Notes under the pieces: generated by a model
What the model was told of the DNA's origin: nothing
What the model saw: the letters and a program-made list of their open reading frames with translations, nothing else
The model's database searches: none
Source of the DNA: Vibrio diazotrophicus
GTDB lineage: Bacteria > Pseudomonadota > Gammaproteobacteria > Enterobacterales > Vibrionaceae
Assembly: GCF_038452265.1 (NCBI RefSeq)
Contig: NZ_CP151842.1
Location: 2,294,001 to 2,358,000 of the forward strand
Length of the DNA: 64,000 bases
Reading direction: 5' to 3'
Position numbers and translations under genes: made by a program
Part shown: positions 43,826 through 52,349 of the stretch, piece by piece
How the letters are laid out: each line of letters begins with the position of its first letter
Numbering within the stretch: position 1 is the first letter of the stretch

Positions 43826-44469
43826 TCTAACTCCAAGGGTAATGCGCCAGATCGAATGATCATACCAAGGCGAACAAAACTGACATGCTCAACATTAACT
43901 GAGCTAACAATGTTTTCGGTTCGCCATGGGCCAGAGCGAATCGCTAAGCCCATTCGGCTCAATACACCAATATTGATAGGATTCTGGATTTGACTGGTAA
44001 TAGAAATACTCTCTAAGTGAGAGCGTGTATTTTTGGCGTTATTCACTGCCGTATAGATTTGCGGTACCGTGTTTTCATCGATGTCGGAATTGCGAGCCTC
44101 CAAGTTAACTCGGAAAAAACCGGGGGCTAGATTCGCTTCGTCATCAAACCATTCTGTAACGCTCAAACCATCATCTCGAATAGATTCGATGCTTTTATCC
44201 AGAGCGTAACGAGTCCCTTTGGTGGTGTGAATCGGATTAGAAGCCGCAATAACATCGCGCTTGGTTTGCTCGCTCCAATTCTCATCCCAATAGTCAACGC
44301 TCATTTCCCAGGCTAAATACGGGAGTAAATCTACTCGGCACTGATATGGGTCGTAAAAGTTGCGAATGTCGCGTTCAATAAGAGCAAGTTCTTCCCAGAA
44401 GACTTGCTCCATCACTCGTTCCATCTTCGATGCTGATGGTGGCAACTTGCTAACAAATACCGATGCCAT
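43822..44469 (-). CDS. Baseplate protein I
   Basis: A 215-aa P2 gpI-family protein (SKMERVMEQVFWEELALIERDIRNFYDPYQC in register; LPYLAWEMSVDYWDENW). I take the start at 44469, which overlaps the gpJ stop by one base; upstream in-frame codons are inside gpJ. Confidence 0.85.
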   Translation of the reverse strand: MASVFVSKLPPSASKMERVMEQVFWEELALIERDIRNFYDPYQCRVDLLPYLAWEMSVDYWDENWSEQTKRDVIAASNPIHTTKGTRYALDKSIESIRDDGLSVTEWFDDEANLAPGFFRVNLEARNSDIDENTVPQIYTAVNNAKNTRSHLESISITSQIQNPINIGVLSRMGLAIRSGPWRTENIVSSVNVEHVSFVRLGMIIRSGALPLELE

Positions 44470-45338
44470 TACACAGCACCAGCCTGAGTAACGATGATGT
44501 CCGTGCAGTAAGGCGCCTCTGTCATTGCGCACAGCACTGAAGCAGCAGGTTGAAGAATATTGACATCGATGACGGGCTGAAAACTCACATTGGAATCTGA
44601 GCCTTCACTTTGAACATGAGCTGCAGCGTTAATCAAAGACAGAGAAACTTGCCCACCAAGAACGTGTGTTTCAGTGACTAAACTCTGTAGTCGTTTAGTT
44701 GCTTGGGTGATAGTTTCACTTTCACCTGGACCATTTGGCAACGTCAGCTCAACTTCAATCACATAAGGTTTAATGACTGCGGATTTAACCGTCAGCTTAT
44801 CGTTCAACGGTCTTAGGTTGTCCTTGCTAACATAGCTGTTTACCTTATCAAGCAAAGCTTGTGGTGCTGTGCCATCGCCCGTTCTGCTAAGTATGTATAA
44901 ATCGACGATGAAACCGTCTGGGCTATCAGGGTATGCATCCTGAACATCTTCATCTGCAGCTAAAGCATGGAAAATATAAGCGCCATCAGGACCTGCTGTT
45001 GAGAAGCTTTCTGGAGCCATCTGAACGCGACGACGAAATTCATCATCCGTTTCCGTATCGAATTTTTCTACTGGACGCCAGTCAGCTAAGCGTTGCAAGT
45101 TGTAGCCTGTTGCGTAGGCCACCATGTTTTCCAGTGAAATATCTTGGAACTCTTGGCGAGCTCGGGTGACTTCTTCCCCCATTGCCGAAAACGCAAAATA
45201 AAGCGGATCCCCCGCTTTAGGGACATTGGTATCCATAAGCTCAGCAAAACGAGCCAACATGCGGTCACGAGGAATAGACGCATCCAACTGCTGTACAATT
45301 TCAGGTGGTGGTAGTTGTGATATTTCAATTTGGTTCAC
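44469..45338 (-). CDS. Baseplate assembly protein J
   Basis: A 289-aa gpJ-family wedge protein (LADWRPVEKFDTETDDEFRRRVQ, AYPDSPDGFIVDLYILSRTGDG). Length and order V-W-J-I match P2 (gpJ 302 aa). Confidence 0.88.
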   Translation of the reverse strand: MNQIEISQLPPPEIVQQLDASIPRDRMLARFAELMDTNVPKAGDPLYFAFSAMGEEVTRARQEFQDISLENMVAYATGYNLQRLADWRPVEKFDTETDDEFRRRVQMAPESFSTAGPDGAYIFHALAADEDVQDAYPDSPDGFIVDLYILSRTGDGTAPQALLDKVNSYVSKDNLRPLNDKLTVKSAVIKPYVIEVELTLPNGPGESETITQATKRLQSLVTETHVLGGQVSLSLINAAAHVQSEGSDSNVSFQPVIDVNILQPAASVLCAMTEAPYCTDIIVTQAGAV

Positions 45339-45682
45339 AAGCTTAACCCCGAAATCTCTTCGATGGAGCCGTCAAAAAGTAGCTCTACTTCCACAGATAA
45401 CGTCACTTCATTTTCTCCGTACTCTAGCCATGTTTTCACTAGTTTTAGCTCGTCAGTGAATCCGTTTGGAGGGTGAGCGATAGCGTCAGCCACGTCGGCA
45501 TAAATATCGATAGCTAAGTCGGGCGTGATATTTCTATCCACTCTGTCCGGCAAGTTTGAACCATAAGCACGGTTAAGCGGTAAAGAACCTCTGCGAGTTT
45601 TAAAACAACGATTCAGACGTTGCTTACGTTCTGCCGCATCGGTTATCAGTAAGCCGGTATTTTCGTTAATTCCTGTGGCCAT
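45335..45682 (-). CDS. Baseplate assembly protein W
   Basis: A 115-aa gpW/gp25-like baseplate protein (RCFKTRRGSLPLNRAYGSNL). It overlaps gpJ by 4 bp. gp25-like proteins start sheath polymerisation. Confidence 0.88.
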   Translation of the reverse strand: MATGINENTGLLITDAAERKQRLNRCFKTRRGSLPLNRAYGSNLPDRVDRNITPDLAIDIYADVADAIAHPPNGFTDELKLVKTWLEYGENEVTLSVEVELLFDGSIEEISGLSL

Positions 45683-45689
45683 TATTCAC

Positions 45690-46322
45690 CTACTGTTTTT
45701 GATTGGCTTTGCCCGTGACTGGGTCACCGTGTTGATGATCGTGGTTGTTATAAATATTGCGGTCATCAGCCATAGAACGGACGCTGTCGGAAATGTTTTG
45801 TCCGGCAGAAACGTTAGCAACGGCTGAAATACTGGCTTGCGATGCAATATTACCCGTAGAGGTTTGCTTACCGTCATGCTCGATGTCGCCATCAAAGATA
45901 AGCTTGGGAGCGGCTAAGCGAATTTCTATTGCTGCATCGAGATTAACTTTGCCAACTACCGAACCAGATAGCACTTTGTTGGCCATGTCGTACTGCAACC
46001 AAGTACCGTCAGGAAACTCGCGATAGAACAGATTAATATCATCTTTCGGTTGGTCTTTTGAGTTCTGGTTCAGGCTGGCAACAATCACACCGCCCTGAGT
46101 ATTGAATTCCTTCACAACCAGAACGAGCTCCCCCGCTTGATGAGGCGCAAAATCTTTCACCGCACCGGCATGACCAACATCTGATGGAATCCAACTGGTA
46201 GTTAAATTAGAAGTGAACTGAACTTTATAGCGGAGCGGTTTAGCCTGAACTTCGACGATGGTACCGATTTGGATCATCTGGGAAATTAGGCGCACCAGTT
46301 GAGACTGAGTAAACTCATGCAT
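45690..46322 (-). CDS. Baseplate spike protein V
   Basis: A 210-aa P2 gpV-like spike: OB-fold N-terminus (MIQIGTIVEVQAKPLRYKVQF; DVGHAGAVKDFAPHQAGELV) and a repetitive C-terminus with ASQASISAVANVSAGQNISD ending HDHQHGDPVTG, the HxH-type metal-binding tip. I start at the ATG of MHEFTQSQ (46322), overlapping the previous gene by 8 bp; the longer in-frame version lies inside that gene. Confidence 0.88.
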   Translation of the reverse strand: MHEFTQSQLVRLISQMIQIGTIVEVQAKPLRYKVQFTSNLTTSWIPSDVGHAGAVKDFAPHQAGELVLVVKEFNTQGGVIVASLNQNSKDQPKDDINLFYREFPDGTWLQYDMANKVLSGSVVGKVNLDAAIEIRLAAPKLIFDGDIEHDGKQTSTGNIASQASISAVANVSAGQNISDSVRSMADDRNIYNNHDHQHGDPVTGKANQKQ

Positions 46323-46854
46323 TCTCTTCTGGCTCCAAATCTGACAACGTAAAATAGTTTTCTTCATTGCCAATATCTGGCGAAAGCCCAACATGAATTT
46401 CAGCCGGTACTTCTTCTGGTCCTTCTGGCAACCAATCTATTTCACCGCCAAAGTCATACGGGCCAGCCACGCATTCACAGATAAACCAACCATCCGGTTT
46501 TTCTTGTTGCTGCGATGTCATCACTTTCTGGATAGAAATATTGCCTGCGGCAGACGAGGAACAAAACAATCGCCACTCTTTTAAGAAATTGAGTTCAGCA
46601 TCCTCAACATCGATACCGTCAGCATCTTTTCCACAGTAAATACGTCCAATCACCATGAAGTTCATTCTGGTGTTGTACACATCCCCAAGTGGGCTTTCGC
46701 CGGAATAAACCAGCGTTAATATGCCAGGCCTTAACTCTTCATTTTTATATGCGGCTCTATCCTGCCAGTTTCGAGTGACAGTGCGAGTTGGATAACGAGT
46801 TTCGAAAGCACTTTTAATGCCTTCCAATATTTCATTGGGCATAGGTTGTGGCAT
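46315..46854 (-). CDS. Probable tail-completion/terminator protein
   Basis: A 179-aa protein (MPQPMPNEILEGIKSAFETRYPTRTV in register; GEIDWLPEGPEEVPAEIHVGL) resembling phage gp37-type tail terminators in length and position. The assignment is mostly positional: it lies between the gp10-like gene and spike V. Confidence 0.55.
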   Translation of the reverse strand: MPQPMPNEILEGIKSAFETRYPTRTVTRNWQDRAAYKNEELRPGILTLVYSGESPLGDVYNTRMNFMVIGRIYCGKDADGIDVEDAELNFLKEWRLFCSSSAAGNISIQKVMTSQQQEKPDGWFICECVAGPYDFGGEIDWLPEGPEEVPAEIHVGLSPDIGNEENYFTLSDLEPEENA

Positions 46855-46863
46855 GTTGCTCTC

Positions 46864-47361
46864 CTAGAGTTGAAAACCTGCAGCTCGCAAACCGTCATTC
46901 ACAGAGCGCTTGAGAATGTCGGCAACTTGGTCTTGAGTTTGTTCTGCAGCACGGTCGTAGAAGTCATTGCCTTGGGTGCCGTTCTTAGCAATAGAGCGAG
47001 CAATAATAAAAGCTAAATCTCGTTGATCGGCTTTGGGGTGTTTGGGCTGAATACGTTTAACTCGAACCCAATCAAGCACTGACTGAACAGGCGGCATTCC
47101 TTGGGCATCAGTTCCCTGTGCAACAAAAGCGTTGTAGCGAAGTGAACTGGTGATCATGCGTTGCAGTTCGCCAACGACGTTGGAGCGAATTGAATGAGTT
47201 AATGTGCTTTCAGCTTTTGGTGCTTCTTCTTTGGCTGCTCGAGAAACAATTGAGCCAGCATGACTAATGCCGGCTTTCAAATGTCTATTTAGAATATCTG
47301 GAGCAGACCTGAACGCCTCATCAAGCACTGACGTATGTAGCTCAACACTTAACTCACGCAT
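46864..47361 (-). CDS. HK97 gp10-like head-tail/tail-completion protein
   Basis: A 165-aa protein with the pattern of HK97-gp10-like proteins: AGSIVSRAAKEEAPKAESTLTHSIRS and RAAEQTQDQVADILKRSVN. These close the connector or form the neck-tail interface. Confidence 0.6.
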   Translation of the reverse strand: MRELSVELHTSVLDEAFRSAPDILNRHLKAGISHAGSIVSRAAKEEAPKAESTLTHSIRSNVVGELQRMITSSLRYNAFVAQGTDAQGMPPVQSVLDWVRVKRIQPKHPKADQRDLAFIIARSIAKNGTQGNDFYDRAAEQTQDQVADILKRSVNDGLRAAGFQL

Positions 47362-47959
47362 CTTTCATCTGCCGTTCAAACTGTGTCATCAGCTGCTCAT
47401 GAATAGCTGCTGGCGTTCCGTTCTTAGCTTCACCACCCACGCTATTACGCACCGAGACAGTTTTATTCAATTGATGAACCGCAATGTATTTCACCGCTTC
47501 AGCAATGCAGCGAAGAAGCAGCAGAGATTCATCTTGAACATCTACAGAAATGACATCGTTAACAATTTTACGGCTACCGTAGTAGGTGTATGAGAAATCG
47601 CGACCACAGCTCATCACTACCGATTCAGACGGATAATGAGAAAGTTGCACCCACTTCTGGTTTTCATCACTTTCAATAACAGACAAGCGCGGTAAGTTAC
47701 GAGGGTATCCTTGTTCCCAAGGTTGCTTCGCCCTTTGGCTTTGGCCATACAACACAGTTCGAACTCGAATCATGTCACTAGGTGCCAAATAGAGCATTTG
47801 GTTGGTCATGAGAGAAAAGGTCGCAACCTTAGTATGCGGTCGATAGCGGCTGAAATCAGACAAGGCAGTTTCAACTATTTGTTGTTCAGTGCCTTCAATA
47901 AGTTCAGCGCTATCCATCATGGCTTTCTTTAGACGGTCTATTAACGTAGCTAATTGCAT
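47354..47959 (-). CDS. Putative head-completion/connector protein
   Basis: A 201-aa protein I assign only by position after the head genes and length. Visible parts are LSDFSRYRPHTKVATFSL and YLAPSDMIRVRTVLYG, similar in style to gp6/head-tail connector families. It overlaps the next gene by 8 bp. Confidence 0.5.
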   Translation of the reverse strand: MQLATLIDRLKKAMMDSAELIEGTEQQIVETALSDFSRYRPHTKVATFSLMTNQMLYLAPSDMIRVRTVLYGQSQRAKQPWEQGYPRNLPRLSVIESDENQKWVQLSHYPSESVVMSCGRDFSYTYYGSRKIVNDVISVDVQDESLLLLRCIAEAVKYIAVHQLNKTVSVRNSVGGEAKNGTPAAIHEQLMTQFERQMKDA

Positions 47960-47961
47960 GG

Positions 47962-48267
47962 TTAACCCACCTGATTTTTAAACATGAAAGTACAGACGCT
48001 GCCGAGAATGCCTAGCAGTATCCAGATAAGATCACGGTTGTACTTGGTCTTTTCATTGGTACCACTCTGCCCTTGCTCTAAAGGTCTTACTCGTTCTTCC
48101 AATTTATCGAAATCGCGATCTAAGCGCCCAAACTGGTTTTCCAAATTTGAGTGCTTGGTTTGTAGTTCAACCATCTGACTCATTAGGTTGGTTTGCTGCT
48201 TCATGTAATCACGCATTTCAACACGGAAAGAGTGGAACTCGCCTTGTGATACAGGGCTATTTGACAT
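47962..48267 (-). CDS. Coiled-coil protein with C-terminal membrane anchor (XhlA-like)
   Basis: 101 aa: a long coiled coil (LMSQMVELQTKHSNLENQFG... ) followed by one transmembrane segment, DLIWILLGILGSVCTFMF. The layout resembles XhlA/haemolysin-type lysis proteins or a spanin component. It overlaps the holin-like gene by 11 bp, supporting a lysis role. Confidence 0.6.
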   Translation of the reverse strand: MSNSPVSQGEFHSFRVEMRDYMKQQTNLMSQMVELQTKHSNLENQFGRLDRDFDKLEERVRPLEQGQSGTNEKTKYNRDLIWILLGILGSVCTFMFKNQVG

Positions 48268-48853
48268 TACTACCTCCGCGAATGGTCGAGGCGATACTCC
48301 CTAACACGCCTGCTGGCACCACACCTGCGGAGACTTGTTTATCTTGCGAACGTTTGTGAATGTTCAGCCCGAGAACGGTTAACGCCACACTGAATAATCC
48401 CGTAAGTTTTGCAGCTCCCGTAAAGGCTTGCTCTGTGTATTCAGGGTGAATGATCATGAGCAGACAAATACCAAAGAACAATGATGACCAGGCTAAGCAA
48501 ACGGCATAGCCGAATGTTGGGCGCCAACGACGAACGTACGCATCATCACTCGCCAATTCGGCTTGCATGGTTTTATGCTGCTCGGTTAGCGCAAGTTTGC
48601 GCTCTGTACTTTCGAGTTCAGCTTGCTGGTAAGTTAATTCACGTAACCGAATACGCTCTTCACTTTCCATTTGCGTGATCTTGAGTAACGCGTCAGGATT
48701 GCGGCGGATTTCAGCTTCAATCGCTTGCGGTGTGTGTTCCACACCTAAAGCATTCGCCACCAAAGCGCCAACACCGCCCCCCACTGGACCACCAATCAAG
48801 CTACCAACTAAAGGCGCTGCGTCTGCAATTAGCGATTTGACTGTATCCCACAT
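48257..48853 (-). CDS. Holin of the 3-TM (GTA-type) family
   Basis: A 198-aa protein: a Gly-rich N-terminal hydrophobic segment (APLVGSLIGGPVGGGVGALV), a charged coiled coil, then two transmembrane segments (YAVCLAWSSLFFGICLLMII and FSVALTVLGLNI). This matches the GTA holin with three TM segments. It would permeabilise the inner membrane so the distant endolysin can act. Its promoter follows the terminator at 48870. Confidence 0.7.
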   Translation of the reverse strand: MWDTVKSLIADAAPLVGSLIGGPVGGGVGALVANALGVEHTPQAIEAEIRRNPDALLKITQMESEERIRLRELTYQQAELESTERKLALTEQHKTMQAELASDDAYVRRWRPTFGYAVCLAWSSLFFGICLLMIIHPEYTEQAFTGAAKLTGLFSVALTVLGLNIHKRSQDKQVSAGVVPAGVLGSIASTIRGGSNVK

Positions 48854-48869
48854 ATAGAGACTCCTTAAG

Positions 48870-48895
48870 AAAAAAGCCCGAAGCTAGTCCGGGCT
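48870..48895 (-). terminator. Late-operon terminator upstream of the holin genes
   Basis: Minus-strand AGCCCG-GACTAGCTT-CGGGCT followed by TTTTTCTT. Confidence 0.8.
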
Positions 48896-48907
48896 ATAAT
48901 TGGCGGG

Positions 48908-49492
48908 TTACTGTTGCTCTTTAAGTTTGGACAAAGCTTCCTGGATAACCGTGAGGTTCATTTCGTTGTCACCCGCTGCGAGCAGCTCTACTTGCAGATC
49001 GCTTTCGTCTTTACCTTCTAGCGTTTTGGCGAAAGCTGCAGGCGTTAAGTCTCGCTCAGCTTTTCGTGTGGCCAACTCTTCATCAATACCGCTGAGCAGT
49101 CCTTTACGTTTCTGGTCAGCCGCCTCAAGTTCTGATAAACGCGCCAGTTCTTCATCCGTCAACTCGGAAAAGAAAGGCTTAATTTCATCAATCTTCTTCG
49201 TTAGGAGTTCTTCGAAAATCTTATCCTGGAATGCACCGGCATCCGCTTTGTTTGGATTTTCAAAATGGATAATTGGCAAGCGTGCTGCAGTGTTTGGTTG
49301 CACGACTGTTTGCCCAAAGTACTTAGGCGTAATGCTGAAGTTGATGTAGAGAATGATGATCGCTCGGTTCACCTGAGCCGCAGCAGGAACAAAGCGCGCA
49401 TCCACTTCACGAGTTTCACCAGGATTAACAGTGCGACCACCGATATTAACGGCTTGCTTGGTATTGTTTGTGTATGCAGTCATGATTGGCAT
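48908..49492 (-). CDS. Hypothetical structural protein downstream of the capsid
   Basis: A 194-aa protein. A beta-rich N-terminus (NTKQAVNIGGRTVNPGETRE) resembles small head-decoration proteins; a helical Glu/Leu-rich C-terminus follows. It is flanked on both sides by intrinsic terminators, so it is probably transcribed on its own. Head fibre or decoration is a guess from position. Confidence 0.55.
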   Translation of the reverse strand: MPIMTAYTNNTKQAVNIGGRTVNPGETREVDARFVPAAAQVNRAIIILYINFSITPKYFGQTVVQPNTAARLPIIHFENPNKADAGAFQDKIFEELLTKKIDEIKPFFSELTDEELARLSELEAADQKRKGLLSGIDEELATRKAERDLTPAAFAKTLEGKDESDLQVELLAAGDNEMNLTVIQEALSKLKEQQ

Positions 49493-49516
49493 GATTTATT
49501 ACCTTAAATTGGTTAG

Positions 49517-49553
49517 CAAAAAGGCCCCGAAACTGCATTTACAGTAACGGGGC
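49517..49553 (-). terminator. Terminator after the capsid gene
   Basis: Minus-strand GCCCCG ... CGGGGC with inner ACTG/CAGT pairing, followed by CTTTTTG. Confidence 0.82.
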
Positions 49554-49564
49554 AATAGCTCGCT

Positions 49565-52138
49565 CTATCGACCTGTCGCTGAATAGAACAGTACGCTGGT
49601 AAAGCGGTTACGAATTGGTTTAGGACAGTGAATTGCGTTGTACTCTTCACCGTAAGCTTCCTTACCACCTTTCAACTGACCATTAGCATCACGCGCTTCT
49701 TGCATGTCGCTCAGAGTGAATGGTTTCACCACTGAGTAAGCCATCGCGCCTTTTTGGCCCATGATGATACGTTCATCGCCCAGATGCGTAGCTGGAGCGT
49801 TAGTTGAATAAGCAGGCAGCGCTTTCACCATTTCCAGATCACCTTGTGCATTGGTGTCGGTACCGTTGCGCTTCATCGATGCGACGAACTGTTCTGCGTT
49901 GGTACAGGTATCGTTCAAGGTGTGTGACATCAATAGGAAGTCAGGAGTGATAAAGCGATCGTCTTTCATGATGGCTTTACGACGGCCAATCGCCTGCAAC
50001 AGTTTGTTGTAGTGCTTCTCTGGCGTTACGCCATCTGGAATATCACTGTCCACTTTGACAATGTTGGTTGCGTAGCTATAGCTGATAGACGCAGCGCCAG
50101 CGGTTACAGACTTCAATGCACCAGATTCATCAACCAACACGAACTTGCCTAGGTTGTATGAGGTGACAATGTAGTAAGTACCTGCGGCCTGAGAGCCTGT
50201 TCCATCAAATGGCTTAATTTGTGTTGCATCAATGGTGAGAACCATTGGGTTTTCAGTGTTACCCACAGTGTTGCCTTGCAAATCGTATTGTTGATGCGGC
50301 GCTACTACTGGGAACTGTGCTGTTTTGAATTCATACGAATCTTGCAGCTGAGCAGTGATTGCTTCACCGTTCACATCTGCAGCTAAGTATGAGTCAGCGA
50401 CACGTTGCATTGCATTGACGATGCGACGTGCAACCATCTCTTTGATGATGCGGCTAGCTGTTGCTACGTTACGGCCCCAAGCATCCCAGTTAATGGCTGA
50501 AGACTTGGAAAAATGCATGAGCTCGTTTGAGACTTCAAACGCGACTTTCATTGGCAATACGTAAGCCAAATCCATGCGCTGTGAGTTTTTCACTTTTGGA
50601 ATGGTACCGTGCTCAAACACAATGCCATCGCCCATAATGGCGGAAACATCACGGCTTTCGTATGGAATTTGTGTGGTTGCTGACGCGCTGAAATCTGTCA
50701 GTGTTTGCACCAGCTGCAGAACGTTAAGATCTGAGAGAGCTTCACGAATGACTTCACGCTGAACTGAGACTGGCAATTCAGAATCAGACATAACGTTAGC
50801 GCCACCTTGCCCCGCCAGTACTAGGCGCTCAGCATGAATGCGGCGGTGGTTTTTGCGGTCAAACTCTGCAAGTACCTGACGACAGAACGCAGGCAAATTC
50901 TTCTCTTCAGTAAGGTGTAACTGGCCTAACGCATAAGTATTGGTGTTGCGTAGGTTAGCGTGAATTTGTTCTTGTAGCTGTAAGCTTTCGCGTTGTTGGT
51001 CTGGTGTTGGCATCACTAAGCCAGACGGTGAACCCATAAAACCCATTTCGCTTAGCTGAATAGAAACCATTTTTTGGTTGCCATGAGCAATTTGGTTTTC
51101 AGCCAGTTTAGTGACTTGCTCATCAGACATTTCAACCGTGATCAGGTCTTGAGTTTCTTTTAGCTCTTTCTTCACTTCGTCGCTAAGGCCTTCGGCTTTA
51201 TCGATCGCTTCCGTAAAGATTTTGACTTTTGCATCAAGCTTTTGTTTTGCGTCTGCTTGAGCTTGCAGCGACTTAGCTGCTTGTTCACTAAGAATACGTA
51301 CGACATCAGCTTCGCTTAGTGAACCACCATTTAGGTTGATCACCGGCACAGATGAGTTGCCCGATTCAGACAACTGCTTGGCAATGCCTTCAATTTGTTC
51401 GCTTAGCACCTTTGCTTGTGCTTCATCACTGATACCAGTTAGTGAATCAGTAAGTAATTTAACCATTGCTGTGTGTTGCTCAGCCGATAGCTTGAAACCT
51501 TTAAGCTGCTTTTCAAAAAGCGCAATTAGTTGGGTCCACATGGTTTGACGTTCCTCAGAAAATTTATTAGCTAGAGACTCGGAAAGATAGGTAGGGCATT
51601 CGTGAAGGCTGGCTTCACTAAGTTCGATTTTGTCCAGGTTCTTAATGCATGGTCGGGTGACCAAACCTGCCCCTAAGAGCGTTGGACCAAATTCTGGATA
51701 CTGGCCGTTCTCTCCGGCTTCGTTGCTGACATAATTAGGATGTATTTCGGCAGACAAGTATTTGAAACCATCTTTGGTGACTTTATTGATGCCGAGTTCG
51801 TACCACTCCACCTCTGCTCGTAAACGTCCACGGTCGGTAAATAAACGTCTTACCACCGCCCCAGCACCATCTTCTGGCTTGTGTGCAATATCGATATTGA
51901 TTTCTTGGCCATAAACTCCAGCGTTGAAGTTTTTGATCATGGAATCGAACATCTGCTGGGTCAGTTCAAACTCACCGTATCGTGGGTCACAAAATTTTCC
52001 GGTTCGGGTAATGGTGACGACACTGCGTTTATTTGAGGTATCCACCTTTACAGCGTCAGAAAGTAGATGAATCACACCTTGGGGTGCTGAGGATGAAAGC
52101 GCCAGTACAACACTAGCCGTGAGGTGAGACTTAATCAT
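49565..52138 (-). CDS. Fused prohead protease - scaffold - major capsid protein
   Basis: A single 857-aa ORF. Residues ~1-195 follow the Mu-I-type protease family (IDIAHKPEDGAGAVVRRLF, DRGRLRAEVEWYELG, GFKYLSAEIHPNY). Residues ~200-370 are a helical scaffold-like region (FKLSAEQHTAMVKLL, KVKIFTEAIDKAEGL). Residues ~380-857 carry an HK97-fold-like capsid (TTQIPYESRDVSAIMGDGIV, LAYVLPMKVAFEVSNELMHF). In most phages these are separate or nested genes. I start at MIKSHLTASVV (52138), with AAGGA upstream; the longer in-frame version would translate a terminator. Confidence 0.82.
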   Translation of the reverse strand: MIKSHLTASVVLALSSSAPQGVIHLLSDAVKVDTSNKRSVVTITRTGKFCDPRYGEFELTQQMFDSMIKNFNAGVYGQEINIDIAHKPEDGAGAVVRRLFTDRGRLRAEVEWYELGINKVTKDGFKYLSAEIHPNYVSNEAGENGQYPEFGPTLLGAGLVTRPCIKNLDKIELSEASLHECPTYLSESLANKFSEERQTMWTQLIALFEKQLKGFKLSAEQHTAMVKLLTDSLTGISDEAQAKVLSEQIEGIAKQLSESGNSSVPVINLNGGSLSEADVVRILSEQAAKSLQAQADAKQKLDAKVKIFTEAIDKAEGLSDEVKKELKETQDLITVEMSDEQVTKLAENQIAHGNQKMVSIQLSEMGFMGSPSGLVMPTPDQQRESLQLQEQIHANLRNTNTYALGQLHLTEEKNLPAFCRQVLAEFDRKNHRRIHAERLVLAGQGGANVMSDSELPVSVQREVIREALSDLNVLQLVQTLTDFSASATTQIPYESRDVSAIMGDGIVFEHGTIPKVKNSQRMDLAYVLPMKVAFEVSNELMHFSKSSAINWDAWGRNVATASRIIKEMVARRIVNAMQRVADSYLAADVNGEAITAQLQDSYEFKTAQFPVVAPHQQYDLQGNTVGNTENPMVLTIDATQIKPFDGTGSQAAGTYYIVTSYNLGKFVLVDESGALKSVTAGAASISYSYATNIVKVDSDIPDGVTPEKHYNKLLQAIGRRKAIMKDDRFITPDFLLMSHTLNDTCTNAEQFVASMKRNGTDTNAQGDLEMVKALPAYSTNAPATHLGDERIIMGQKGAMAYSVVKPFTLSDMQEARDANGQLKGGKEAYGEEYNAIHCPKPIRNRFTSVLFYSATGR

Positions 52139-52161
52139 GAGATTTCCTTTGCCTATAAACG

Positions 52162-52188
52162 AAAAAAGCCCCTGAATATTCAGGGGCT
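52162..52188 (-). terminator. Terminator immediately upstream of the capsid gene
   Basis: A perfect 22-bp palindrome (arms AGCCCCTGAAT / ATTCAGGGGCT) with a six-T tract on the minus strand, 24 bp before the capsid start codon. It would stop transcripts arriving from the portal side. Confidence 0.85.
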
Positions 52189-52349
52189 CGGTCGCCATTT
52201 ATGGACAGTTTGGAATGTTCAACTAACCGTTTGGAGGGGTTACAAACATAAAGTTGTCGGTTTATAGCGCATTTTTGAAAGTGCTAAATTTGTCCATTAA
52301 ACCCATATGTGTATTATTGCATTGACACTAAATTAGAATTGGATGAACT

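Noticed and set aside
52139..52198. 20-codon N-terminal extension of the capsid fusion
   Set aside because: It would translate through a strong terminator hairpin, whereas the ATG at 52138 has a proper AAGGA site.
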